From: Planctomycetaceae bacterium
GTDB taxonomy: Bacteria; Planctomycetota; Planctomycetia; Pirellulales; UBA1268
Length of the DNA stretch: 27,272 bases
Reading direction: 5' to 3'
Assembly (NCBI GenBank): GCA_005789975.1
Contig: SXWC01000129.1
Location: 1 to 27,272 of the forward strand
Below the pieces are notes generated by a model. The model saw only the letters and a list, made by a program, of their open reading frames with translations, ran no database searches and was not told the origin of the DNA. Of the stretch, positions 1-9,600 are shown piece after piece. The translations under genes and the position numbers were made by a program. Each line of letters opens with the position of its first letter. Position 1 is the stretch's first letter.

Positions 1-1603
1 CGGCGGCGGCGGGTCCGCGCGGAAAGACCTGCTGTGCGTGATCGGTCACGATCGCCAGCCGCGAGACACGGATCATCGTCACGCTCACCACGTTGTCCTG
101 CCCGCCGAAGTCCTCACGGTGGCTGGCGATCAACCAGTAAGCGCCGGGTTCGAGCGTCGGGGCGTCGAATGCGGCCGCCACCGGGATGTCGTGGTGCGTC
201 GTCTGGTGGTCGGGTGTCGCCGGCAGATCGGCGGCATGCGTCCGCACGGCGGGAAGCGCGAGGATCGCGGTCCGGTCGGCGTCGTCGAGCCAGCCCACGT
301 GGGGCTTGCCCGCCTTCAGTCGGCCCTCGAAGTCGGCCTTCGCCAGTCGCAGGTGGACCTTGGCGAGGTTGCGGTAGTTCACGCGAACGACGGGCCAGGG
401 TCCGGCCCACGTCCGTTCGGCGACGATCGCGAGCTCCCGGCTCTCGATCTCCGTGACGAGATTGCGGCACATCGCGCCGCCGGGGCTCGTCGGATGTTTC
501 TCCGCCGCAGCCAGGGCGATCGCCCGGGCCTCGACGAGATCCCCCTGTTCCCGGACGAGCTGCGCCAGATGAAATCGGCCGAGCGTGGCCAACTCGTGGT
601 CGCCGGCCCGCTCGACGAACGACTCGAGCGCCGCAAGCCTGCGGTCGGCGAGATCGGGTCCGACGGCCGCCCCGCCCGCCCAGAGGATGCGGTCGAGGTC
701 GGCCGAGAGAAACGCCGAGCGGTCGGCGTCGCCGCGGTGGAATTCGAGCAGATCGCGGTAGAGGCCGGCGGCCTCGAGCAACGGCGACTGCGTGTCGGTG
801 GTGCCGGCCGCGGGGTTCCAGGCGAGAAACTCGGCGAGCGAGCCCAGTGCGGGGGAATCCGCGTCGAGTTCGAAGGCGTCCTCGGGTGCGGCGAGTCCGC
901 GCTCGCCGGAGGTCGCAAAGGCGATCGCCTCGCGGGCGAGCACGTCCCAGAGAGTGGGTCGCCAGCCGTCGGGCATCGTGCCGGCCTCGAGGACCGCCGA
1001 CCACTCCGCGACGGGAAGCTTCTGCAGCGCGGCACGCTCCGGGCCTCCTCCCGCGCCGAGCGCCGCGGCAAATCGCGCGCGGATCTCCCCGACGATCGTG
1101 GGCAGGTCCCACTCGGCGATCTTGGCGAGATCGCCGGCGTCTGCGCCCCCCCGCGTCCGCTGCTGGAACCGCCAGCGGTTTATCTGGAAAAAGCCCCATG
1201 TCCAGTTGGCCCGAATCGCCTCGAGCACCGGCCGCGTCTCCGGCGGCGCCTCGGCGGTCGCGGCTGCCAGCAGGATCAGTCGCTCGGGATCGTCCGGCGG
1301 CCGGTCGCCCGTCTCGGCGAGGATCCTCGTCGCGATCGCGCGGGCGACCTCCGCCCACGCCTGTTCGGCGGCCGCCGCCCGTTCGACGCCGGCGAGCGCC
1401 TCGGCGGCCGACTTCGGCCTGCCCTCGGCGAGCGCCTGCTCGACCCGCTGCCACGTTTCGGCCCGGGGCCCCTGCGGCTGCTCGGCGGCCCACGAGACGG
1501 GAAGATTCACGCCGAGTCCTCCGAAGATGGCATGCAGGCAAGCCAGACAAATCGTCGCGGCAACCAGGCCGCGGCGGGAGCGGATTCGAGTCGTCGCCAA
1601 CAT
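1..1603 (-). CDS. alpha-2-macroglobulin-like family protein, planctomycete type (N-terminal part, cut by window edge)
   Basis: The frame stays open for 534 codons from the ATG at 1603 to the left window edge, so the C-terminus lies outside. The first ~40 residues look like an export signal: RIRSRR, a hydrophobic stretch, then VSWAAEQ. A long helical region follows, with the blocks NWTWGFFQINRWRFQQRT and EWDLPTIVGEIRARF that I recognise from planctomycete alpha-2-macroglobulin-like proteins. The last ~150 residues (VVRVNYRNLAKVHLRL, LEPGAYWLIASH) read like the start of MG-type beta domains. Family members are large exported proteins thought to trap proteases; the thioester and bait regions, if present, are outside the window. 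A GGAGGG sits 9 nt before the ATG. The gene diverges from the operon at 1950. Other long open frames across this stretch give arginine-rich, low-complexity products. The family call is from memory of conserved blocks. Confidence 0.8.
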   Translation of the reverse strand, partial: MLATTRIRSRRGLVAATICLACLHAIFGGLGVNLPVSWAAEQPQGPRAETWQRVEQALAEGRPKSAAEALAGVERAAAAEQAWAEVARAIATRILAETGDRPPDDPERLILLAAATAEAPPETRPVLEAIRANWTWGFFQINRWRFQQRTRGGADAGDLAKIAEWDLPTIVGEIRARFAAALGAGGGPERAALQKLPVAEWSAVLEAGTMPDGWRPTLWDVLAREAIAFATSGERGLAAPEDAFELDADSPALGSLAEFLAWNPAAGTTDTQSPLLEAAGLYRDLLEFHRGDADRSAFLSADLDRILWAGGAAVGPDLADRRLAALESFVERAGDHELATLGRFHLAQLVREQGDLVEARAIALAAAEKHPTSPGGAMCRNLVTEIESRELAIVAERTWAGPWPVVRVNYRNLAKVHLRLAKADFEGRLKAGKPHVGWLDDADRTAILALPAVRTHAADLPATPDHQTTHHDIPVAAAFDAPTLEPGAYWLIASHREDFGGQDNVVSVTMIRVSRLAIVTDHAQQVFPRGPAAA

Positions 1604-1815
1604 GCTGACACACCCTCCATGTCGATCCAATAAAAAGAGTCCGACCCGCCCACGCTCACCCCGGCTCGCGGACCGCCGAAGTCTACGCGGAACACTTTTT
1701 TCAGACGCGGCAACGCCGCGGAAGGTTCCCGGAGGCTCTGCGGCGGCTGGGCTGACGCGGGGTTTTTCCCCGGAGAGAGTGGCTGAAGAAGGCCTTGAAG
1801 ACGGCCCGCGGTGCG

Positions 1816-1844
1816 TTGCCCCCAACCTCGCGAGGTGCTAGAGT
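1816..1844 (+). promoter_or_regulatory. possible promoter with palindromic operator in its spacer
   Basis: TTGCCC (1816-1821) and TAGAGT (1839-1844) are 17 bases apart and each matches 4 of 6 bases of the sigma-70-type -35 and -10 consensus. The spacer contains the perfect 12-bp palindrome ACCTCGCGAGGT (1825-1836). The direction fits the operon starting at 1950. The match is modest and promoter consensus is poorly known in this phylum, so this is a suggestion only. Confidence 0.35.
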
Positions 1845-1875
1845 TTCAGCGGTTCTCGGGGCGAAACGCCCTTTC

Positions 1876-1887
1876 CAACGGCCGTTG
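1876..1887. promoter_or_regulatory. 12-bp perfect palindrome, candidate operator
   Basis: CAACGGCCGTTG is a perfect palindrome 62 bases before the start codon at 1950. It is bracketed by the inverted pair CGAAAC (1862-1867) and GTTTCG (1887-1892). It lies downstream of the possible promoter at 1816-1844, so it would fall in the 5' leader if that promoter is real. Function unknown. Confidence 0.35.
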
Positions 1888-1949
1888 TTTCGTTCGCGCC
1901 GCCCGAGGCCCGGCCCTCCCGGCCGCCCCGGTGGCAATAAGGAGATCGC

Positions 1950-4900
1950 ATGCGGCTGCTGCGATTTGAAGTCGTCTGCCTGGTTTCGGCTGTTTTCGCC
2001 GGCCGGGCCCTGGATGCCGCCGGGATCGACTTCAACAAGGAGATTCGCCCGATCCTGGTGGAGAACTGTTTCTCCTGCCACGGTGCCGACAGTGCCGGCC
2101 GCAAGGGCGACCTCCGCCTCGATCTGCGGGACGAGGCGGTCGAGTCCGGAGCGATCGCTCCCGGAGACGCGGATTCCAGCGTGATGCTCGACCGCATCTT
2201 CTCGGACGATGCCGAGGAGGTGATGCCTCCTCCGGAAGCCAAGAAAACGCTGACGGCCGAACAGAAGGAGCTCCTGCAGCGCTGGATCGCCGAAGGGGCC
2301 GAATACCGGCCCCACTGGTCGTTCATACCGCCCACGCGGCCCCAGCCGCCCGTCGTGGAAAACGAAGCCTGGGTGCGAAACCCGATCGATCGGTTCATTC
2401 TGGGGCGGCTCGAGCAGGAGGGCCTCACGCCCGCCCCGGAGGCCGACCGCCGAACCATCGCCCGCCGGGTGTCGCTCGACCTGACAGGCCTGCCGCCCGA
2501 GCCGGCCATGGTCGATGCGTTCGTCGCCGACACCCGTCCCGATGCCTACGAACGTTTGGTCGACTCCCTGCTCGCCAGCGTCGAATGGGGCGAGCACCGC
2601 GGCCGTCACTGGCTCGACTACGCCCGCTATGCCGACACGCATGGCATCCACTTCGACAACTACCGCGAGATGTGGACCTACCGGCAGTGGGTGATCAACG
2701 CGTTCAATCGCAACATGCCCTTCGATGAATTCACGATCCTGCAACTCGCGGGCGATCTCGTCGGCGAACCGGGCCCCGGCGTCACCGCCGATCAGATTCT
2801 CGAGAACCGCATCGCCAGCGGCTTCAACCGCTGCAACATGACGACGAGCGAGGGGGGCGCGATCGACGAGGAGTATCTCGTCCTCTACACGCGGGATCGG
2901 ACGGAGACCGCGTCCGCGGTCTGGATGGGCCTCACGACCGGCTGCGCGGTCTGCCACAACCACAAGTTCGATCCGCTGACACAGCAGGAGTTCTACGAAC
3001 TCTCGGCCTTCTTCAACAACACGACGCAGGCGGCGATGGACGGCAACGTTCACGACACGCCGCCGATCCTCCCCATTCCGCGGCCGGAGGAACGCGCGCG
3101 GTTCACGGAACTCGAGAAAGAACTGTCGGCCGCCAAAGCGACCCTCGAGAGCCGCAGAAAAAACGCCCGGCAGGAGTTCGACGACTGGATCGACAAGGCC
3201 GACCCGGAGGTCGTGGCCCGGTCGCGGCCGCGGGACACTCCGCTGATGGAACTGCCGCTGCTCGAAGGACAGGAGAGCACGACGAGCCTCCTGGTGAACG
3301 GCTCGGCGACAAGCCTGCCGCTCACCGAATCGACCACCTGGCTGGCCGGCCCGGACGGGCCGTCCGCCATCCTGCTCAATGGCCGGGCCGCCGAACTGCC
3401 GGCCGCGGGTGACTTCGAGCACGACCAGCCCTTCAGCACGAGCTTCTGGCTTCGGGTGCCGGCCAACGACTCGAGTTATTCCGTGATCGCGCGGATGGAC
3501 GAACCCGCCGCCCATCGCGGCTGGGACGTCTGGGTCCAGGGAAGGCGGGTCGGGATGCACCTGACCCACGCCTTTCCGGACGACGCCATGAAGGTCGTCG
3601 CCTCCAAACAGCTCGCCGCAAACACCTGGACGTTCGTGACGCTCACCTACGACGGCTCCGGGAAGGCCGCCGGGGTGCGGATCTACTACGACGGCAGGCT
3701 TCAGGACAATCCGTCGGTCGAGGTCGATTCGTTCAAAAAGAACACGATCCGCACCACGGTCCCCCTGACGATCGGCAGTCGCACGCCGGGATCCGCGGCG
3801 CACGGCGTCGGCCTCGCGAGACTCGCGATCTGGGATCGGCCGCTTTCCGAGGGTGACGTGAATGGGCTCTTCCGGGCGACACTGCTCGCCGACATCGCCA
3901 AGCTGCCGGCCGGCGAGCGGGCCGGCGCCGCCGGCGGGTTGTACGGCCTGTGGCTCTCGACGTTTGACGAGACGTTCGTGCGGGCGACTGCCGCCATCGG
4001 CAGGGCTGAAACCGAGATGGCCGACATCCGGAAGCGGGGCACGATCGCCCACGTGATGCACGAGAAGAACGAGATGGCCAGGGCCTACGTCCTCGACCGC
4101 GGCGAATATGACAAACGGAAGGACGAGGTGCGGGCCGACACGCCCGACATCCTGCCCCCGTTCCCCGAGTCCCTGCCCAGGAATCGTCTCGGCCTGGCGA
4201 AGTGGCTGCTGCTTCAGGATCATCCGCTCACGACGCGGGTGACGGTCAACCGCTTCTGGCAGGAGGTGTTCGGCACCGGGCTCGTGCGGACCAGCGGCGA
4301 CTTCGGCACGACCGGCGAACTGCCGAGCCATCCCGAGTTGCTCGATTGGCTGGCGGTCGAGTTCCGCGAGAGCGGCTGGGATGTGAAGCAGTTGTTTCGG
4401 CTCCTGGTCACGAGCGCGACCTACCGGCAGTCGGCCGCGACGACGGACGAAAAACTGGCCACCGACGGCGGCAACCGGCTCCTCTCGCGCGGGCCGCGGT
4501 TCCGGATGGACGCCGAGATGATCCGCGATTCCGCGCTCGCCTCGAGCGGCCTGCTGGTCAGGCAGATTGGCGGTCCGAGCGTGAAACCCTACCAGCCGGA
4601 GGGCGTCTGGGAGGCGGTGGCGATCGACTTGAGCAATACCCGGGTCTACAAGCAGGACACGGGCGCGGCACTCTACCGGAGGAGCCTCTACTGGCTCTGG
4701 AAGCGGTCGGCTCCCCCGGCTTCACTCGAGATCTTCAACGCCCCCTCCCGGGAAGCCTGCTGCGTGAAACGGGAGCGGACCAACACCCCGCTGCAGGCCC
4801 TCGTGACACTCAACGACCCGCAGTTCGTCGAGGCCGCCCGCACCCTCGCCGACCGGGCGATCGATCTCGGCGGCACGACCGACGAGTCGCGGATCGATTT

Positions 4901-5126
4901 TCTGGCGAAGCGGGTGCTGTCACGGTCGCTCGATGCCGATGAGCTGGCGATCGCGAAGGCCTCGCTGGCGAAGCTCGTCCAACACTACGAGTCTCATGCC
5001 GACGACGCGAAGGCGGTGGTCGCCGTGGGGGAATCGAAGCCCTGCACCGCCGACGCCCCGCTGCTCGCGAGCTGGACGTTGCTCGCCAACGAGTTCATGA
5101 ACCTCGACGAGGCGCTCTGCAAATGA
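1950..5126 (+). CDS. PSD1 cytochrome c / DUF1549 / LamG / DUF1553 exported protein
   Basis: This 1058-residue protein has the standard planctomycete architecture. A short hydrophobic leader (residues 1-24) is followed by a PSD1 cytochrome c domain with CFSCH (C40, C43, H44), which would bind one haem c. DUF1549 runs from about 140 to 360 and contains a second CxxCH, CAVCHNHKFDP (C332, C335, H336). A LamG/concanavalin-like insert lies at about 430-635 (FSTSFWLRVP, NTWTFVTLTYDGSG, VRIYYDGRL). DUF1553 runs from about 743 to 1000 (NRLGLAKWLLLQDHPLTTRV, RFWQEVFGTGLV, TSATYRQS). The start is well supported by AAGGAG 5 nt upstream. The gene ends in an ATGA overlap with the next one, so they are probably co-translated. 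The biochemical role of this family is not established; it is usually regarded as a periplasmic redox protein tied to polymer degradation. Domain calls are firm, function is not. Confidence 0.93.
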   Translation: MRLLRFEVVCLVSAVFAGRALDAAGIDFNKEIRPILVENCFSCHGADSAGRKGDLRLDLRDEAVESGAIAPGDADSSVMLDRIFSDDAEEVMPPPEAKKTLTAEQKELLQRWIAEGAEYRPHWSFIPPTRPQPPVVENEAWVRNPIDRFILGRLEQEGLTPAPEADRRTIARRVSLDLTGLPPEPAMVDAFVADTRPDAYERLVDSLLASVEWGEHRGRHWLDYARYADTHGIHFDNYREMWTYRQWVINAFNRNMPFDEFTILQLAGDLVGEPGPGVTADQILENRIASGFNRCNMTTSEGGAIDEEYLVLYTRDRTETASAVWMGLTTGCAVCHNHKFDPLTQQEFYELSAFFNNTTQAAMDGNVHDTPPILPIPRPEERARFTELEKELSAAKATLESRRKNARQEFDDWIDKADPEVVARSRPRDTPLMELPLLEGQESTTSLLVNGSATSLPLTESTTWLAGPDGPSAILLNGRAAELPAAGDFEHDQPFSTSFWLRVPANDSSYSVIARMDEPAAHRGWDVWVQGRRVGMHLTHAFPDDAMKVVASKQLAANTWTFVTLTYDGSGKAAGVRIYYDGRLQDNPSVEVDSFKKNTIRTTVPLTIGSRTPGSAAHGVGLARLAIWDRPLSEGDVNGLFRATLLADIAKLPAGERAGAAGGLYGLWLSTFDETFVRATAAIGRAETEMADIRKRGTIAHVMHEKNEMARAYVLDRGEYDKRKDEVRADTPDILPPFPESLPRNRLGLAKWLLLQDHPLTTRVTVNRFWQEVFGTGLVRTSGDFGTTGELPSHPELLDWLAVEFRESGWDVKQLFRLLVTSATYRQSAATTDEKLATDGGNRLLSRGPRFRMDAEMIRDSALASSGLLVRQIGGPSVKPYQPEGVWEAVAIDLSNTRVYKQDTGAALYRRSLYWLWKRSAPPASLEIFNAPSREACCVKRERTNTPLQALVTLNDPQFVEAARTLADRAIDLGGTTDESRIDFLAKRVLSRSLDADELAIAKASLAKLVQHYESHADDAKAVVAVGESKPCTADAPLLASWTLLANEFMNLDEALCK

Positions 5127-6610
5127 ACCCTCCGATCCGCGGCCCGCTCGACGAACTGGGCCTGAACCTCACCCGCCGCCGCTTCTTCGAGCAGGGCAGC
5201 CACCTGCTCGGATCCGCCGCCCTGGCGGCGCTCGGGGCCGGCGAGTCGCGGGCGACGACGGCGGGCGAGGGCCCGGCCATCGAACGGGTGGCCGGTGCGG
5301 TCGGCCCGCACTTCGCCCCCAAGGCGAAGCATGTGATCTACCTGCACATGGTCGGCGGTCCTCCGCAGCAGGATCTCTACGACTACAAGCCGGTGATGAA
5401 CGACTGGTACGACAAGGACCTCCCGGAAAGCATTCGCAACGGCCAGCGTCTGACGACCATGACCTCCGGGCAGACCCGGTTTCCGGTCGCCCCCTCCATC
5501 TTCGGTTTCAAACAGCACGGCAGTTGCGGCATGTGGGTGAGCGAGTTGCTGCCGCACACCGCGACGATGGTCGATGAGATGTGCTTCGTGCGGAGCATGC
5601 ACACCGACGCGATCAACCACGAGCCGGCGATCACCTACATGCAGACCGGCAACCAGATCACCGGCCGCCCCTGCCTCGGCGCGTGGACGAGCTACGGCCT
5701 CGGCAGCCTCAACTCCGATCTCCCCACCTTCGTGGTGCTGGTGGCGAGGTCGAGCAAGCCCGAGCAGCCGCAGGCGATCGGGGCCCGGCTCTGGTCGAGC
5801 GGGTTCCTGCCGGGCGAGCATGCCGGGGTGAGTTTCCGCAGCGCCGGCGATCCGATCCTCTTCATCAGCGATCCGCCCGGTGTGTCGCCCGCGGTGCGCC
5901 GGGCCACGCTCGACGGCCTTCAGGCCCTCAATCAGCGGACGGCGGAGCGCATCGGCGATCCCGAGACCCGCACGCGGATCGCCCAATACGAAATGGCCTT
6001 CCGGATGCAGACGAGTGTTCCCGATCTCACGGATATCGCGACGGAGACCCCCGCCACGCTCGCCCTTTACGGCGACGACGCGAAGAACCCGGGCACGTTC
6101 GCCAACTCGGTGTTGATGGCACGGCGCATGGTCGAGCGGGGGGTGCGGTTCGTGCAGATCTACCTCAATCACTGGGACACCCATTCCAACGTGGTGGGCC
6201 GCCTCAAAAACGGCTGCAAGGACATCGATCAGGCCTGCGCCGGGCTGATCAAGGATCTCAAGGCCCGCGGCATGCTCGACGACACACTCGTGGTCTGGGG
6301 GGGCGAGTTCGGCCGCACCGTCTATTCCCAGGGTGGCCTGACCAAGCAGAACTACGGCCGCGACCACCATCCGCGGTGTTTCACGATGTGGATGGCCGGT
6401 GGCGGTTCGAAGCCGGGTAAAATCCACGGCGAGACCGACGACTTCTCCTACAACATCGTCGCGGATCCGGTGCACGTCCGCGACTTTCACGCCACGGTGC
6501 TGCACCTGCTCGGATTCGATCACGAGCGGTTCACCTACCGCTACCTCGGGCTGGATCAGAAACTCACCGGAGTCGAGCACGCGCGGGTCGTGACCGACTT
6601 GCTGGCGTAG
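5123..6610 (+). CDS. DUF1501 domain protein with Tat-like signal
   Basis: This 495-residue protein starts inside the stop codon of the preceding gene (ATGA, 5123-5126). The N-terminus contains TRRRFFEQGS (R18-R20) followed by a hydrophobic alanine/leucine stretch, a typical twin-arginine export signal for DUF1501 proteins. The body carries the expected family features: HMVGGPPQQDLYDYKP near the start, NHWDTHSN in the middle, GGEFGRT, and GRDHHPRCFTMWMAGGG toward the C-terminus. DUF1501 belongs to the alkaline-phosphatase/sulfatase-like fold, and these blocks probably contribute metal ligands. Length is normal for the family. DUF1501 genes are nearly always next to a DUF1549/DUF1553 gene in this phylum, as here. 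The substrate is unknown. The next gene follows after 24 bases. Confidence 0.93.
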   Translation: MNPPIRGPLDELGLNLTRRRFFEQGSHLLGSAALAALGAGESRATTAGEGPAIERVAGAVGPHFAPKAKHVIYLHMVGGPPQQDLYDYKPVMNDWYDKDLPESIRNGQRLTTMTSGQTRFPVAPSIFGFKQHGSCGMWVSELLPHTATMVDEMCFVRSMHTDAINHEPAITYMQTGNQITGRPCLGAWTSYGLGSLNSDLPTFVVLVARSSKPEQPQAIGARLWSSGFLPGEHAGVSFRSAGDPILFISDPPGVSPAVRRATLDGLQALNQRTAERIGDPETRTRIAQYEMAFRMQTSVPDLTDIATETPATLALYGDDAKNPGTFANSVLMARRMVERGVRFVQIYLNHWDTHSNVVGRLKNGCKDIDQACAGLIKDLKARGMLDDTLVVWGGEFGRTVYSQGGLTKQNYGRDHHPRCFTMWMAGGGSKPGKIHGETDDFSYNIVADPVHVRDFHATVLHLLGFDHERFTYRYLGLDQKLTGVEHARVVTDLLA

Positions 6611-6634
6611 GCCCCTTCTTCGCAGGAACCAGCG

Positions 6635-9600
6635 ATGCGCCGGCAGTGCGGGTGGGATTCTTCTGTTCGGACTTCCTGGCTCGTGGCCCATGGCCTGATG
6701 GCCCTCGGCCTGATGAGCGGCATGACGGCCCCTCCGGCCCTGTCCGCCGACCAGACGAAGGAACGCGACCCTCTCGAAACGGCCCGTGAACTCATGGCGC
6801 GGCCGGCCCGCCCCGCCCGGCCCGCCCTGCCGCGTGGCGGTTTGCCGCTCGAGTTCCTCGACGGCGAGCGGCTCGCCCTCGTGGGCAACTCCACCGCGGA
6901 ACGCATGAATCTCTTCGGCCACTTCGAGGCCCTCCTGCACCAGCGTTTTCCGGGCAAGCACCTCGTGGTCCGCAACTTCGCCCGGCCGGCCGACGAAGTG
7001 GGCAACCGTCAACGTCCGAGCGACTACACCGCGCTCGACGACCCGCTGGCGGCTTTTGGCGCCGACACCTACCTCATGTTCTTCGGCTTCAACGAGTCGT
7101 TCGCGGGGCCGGAGGGCCTGGAGCGGTTCAAGGCCGACTACGCGACGCTGCTCGATCAACTCGCCAAGACGTATCCCCGTGACGACACGGGGGCTGCCCC
7201 CCGGTTCGTGATCGTCTCACCGATCGCGGTGGAGCCGAGCGGCAACCCGCTGCTTCCCTCGGCCGAGCTGCAGAACACGAACCTCGCGCTCTACCGCGAC
7301 GCCGCCAAGGCGGTGGCGGTGGGCCGCGGCATCGGGTTCGTGGATCTCTTCGACGCCACCCGCAGGGAGTTCGCCGCCCAGCCCGGCCTGCAGAACACGA
7401 TCAACGGATGCCATCTGAACGAGGCGGGCGACGGCTTCGTCGGCGGCCTCCTCGATCAGGCGCTCTTCGGCGGGCCCGCCCCGCAGCAGCTCGGGGCCGA
7501 CCGCTTCGAGGCGCTCCGTTGGGCGGTCAACGACAAGTCGTGGGTGCACCTCCAGGACTACCGGATGGTCAACGGCTGGTATGTCTACGGGGGGCGTCGC
7601 ACCTGGGACACCGAGACCTTTCCCCGCGAGTACGTGAAGCTCCGCAACATGGCGGCCGCCCGCGACCGCTACGTCTGGGACATCGCCGAGGGCAGGCCCG
7701 TCGCCGCCGCGGTGGACGACTCGGACACCGGCGAGCTCTTTCTGCCGCCGACGCGGTTTGGCCAGCCCCGGCAGGCCTACAGCGAGAACGCCGAGGGCGG
7801 GCCGACGATCCTGCCGCCCGCCGACCTCATCAAGACCTGCACCGTGCCCCCCGGTTTCGAGCTCGAGTTGTTTGCCGACGAGACCCGGTTTCCGGAGCTG
7901 GCGAAGCCCGTCCAGTTGGCCTTCGATTCGCAGGGCCGGCTCTGGGTATCGACGATGCCGAGTTATCCGCAGTGGCAGCCGGGCACTCCCCGGCCAGCCG
8001 ACAAGCTCGTGATCCTCGAGGACACCGACGGGGACCATCGGGCGGACAAGAGCACGATCTTCTACGACAAGCTCCACTGTCCGACCGGCTTTCAGTTCTT
8101 CGACGGCGGCGTGCTCGTGATGGATCAGCCGCGGATGCTCTGGCTCAAGGACACCGATGGCGACGACCGGGCCGACGAGGTGGTTCACCTCCTCGACGGC
8201 TTCGCCACCGAAGACACACACCACACCGCCGGCGCCTTCGAGATGAGCCCGGGCGGCCTGCTCCACATGCTCGAGGGCGTGGCGATGAGCACGACGATCG
8301 AGACGCCGCACGGTCCGTTCCGCAACTTTGGCTCGCCGGGCGGCTACGTGTTCGACCCACGGACGCTCGCACTGCGTCACTTCGTGACGCCGGGCTACGG
8401 CAACCCGTGGTGCTACGTCTTCAACGAATGGGGCCAGGGGATCTGCGGCGACGGCACCGGCGCGAGCCAGCACTGGGACACGCCGCTGTCGGGCGCCCAG
8501 TACCGCGGCCGCAAGGGGATGAAGCCGGTGTTCGACACAGAGCGGATGCGGCCGGTGGTGGGGAGCGAGTATCTGCGGACGCGGCAGTTTCCCGACGACG
8601 TGCAGGACCAGTTCATCTACGCCTGCGTGATCAACACCAACGGCATGCCGCGCTGGACGATCTCCGACGACGGCGCCGGCTACAAGGGGGAGCGGGTCCG
8701 CCACGACCCCAAGGATCCGAAGACCGCCTTCGATCTGATCAAGAGCACCGACAAGCACTTCCGCCCGGTCGATCCACAGATCGGGCCCGATGGCGCGCTC
8801 TGGTTCGGCGATTGGGCGAATCCCCTGATCGGCCACATGCAGTACAGCCAACGGGATCCGAATCGGGATCATGTGCACGGCCGGATCTACCGGCTCGTCT
8901 TCAAGGACAAGCCGCTGCTCGCCCCCGAGACGCAGGCTGGCAGGTCCACCGCGGAGGTGCTCGAGCAGCTGAGGAGCCCGGAATGGCGGACGCGATACCG
9001 GGCCCGTGCCGACCTTCAGGCGCGGCCGCGGGCGGAGGTGCTCGCCGCGGCCGTCGAGTGGCTCGGCGGACTCGCCTCGACGGCAGACGCCGACCGCCTG
9101 CGAACCGAGGTGCTCTGGCTCCAGCAGAGCTTTCACGCGGTGGATGCCGGGCTGCTCGGCGAGCTCCTTGAAGCCGGCACGCCCGACGCCCGGGCCGCGG
9201 CCACCCGCGTGCTGGCCGACCACCGGGACCATTTTCCTGACGCCCTGGCGATGCTGTCGGCCAGGGCCGTCGATCCCCATCCTCGCGTGCGGTGCGAGGC
9301 GGTCCGCGGCCTGAGCCTCCTCCCCACGCTCGAGGCGATGCGGGCCGTGGTGGCGGCGGCGAACGTCACGCCGGCCGACCAGTACGTCGACTACACCTGC
9401 GACGCGGCCCTCGGCGCGAACGTGGGGGTGTGGAAGCGGGTCCATTCCGCCGGCGAGTTCGCGGCGCGGGGGTCGCCGGCCGCGGGAATCATCGACCGTC
9501 TTCTCGGACTGGAAAAGAAGGCGCAGGAGCTGCTGCCCCACCTCTCGATCCTGACGGGCAAGGAGCCGCAATCCGAGGAGGCCCGCTCCAAGGCGATGCA

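Larger units (their letters stand above)
1604..1949. other. divergent intergenic region with palindromes
   Basis: These 346 bases separate the left-going macroglobulin-like gene from the right-going cytochrome operon. I see no credible gene. The stretch holds several inverted repeats: CGCGGC-AAC-GCCGCG (1706-1720), CGGGG-TTTTT-CCCCG (1758-1772), the palindrome ACCTCGCGAGGT (1825-1836) and the palindrome CAACGGCCGTTG (1876-1887). Just before the operon start is AAGGAG (1939-1944), 5 nt from the ATG at 1950, the strongest Shine-Dalgarno site I noticed in the window. Confidence 0.7.

Noticed and set aside
114..1613. Long open frame on the minus strand in a different phase, with an internal start at 1613
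   Set aside because: Its product is arginine/glycine/alanine-rich low complexity, while the phase starting at 1603 gives a signal peptide and recognisable family blocks.
1706..1720. Hairpin CGCGGC-AAC-GCCGCG next to a T-run as an intrinsic terminator
   Set aside because: The T-run precedes the stem on the plus strand and becomes an A-run after it on the minus strand, the wrong order in both directions.
1701..4331. 876-codon open frame antisense to the cytochrome gene
   Set aside because: It mirrors the codon-position bias of the true gene in very GC-rich DNA and has no recognisable domain; the plus-strand protein has many clear motifs.
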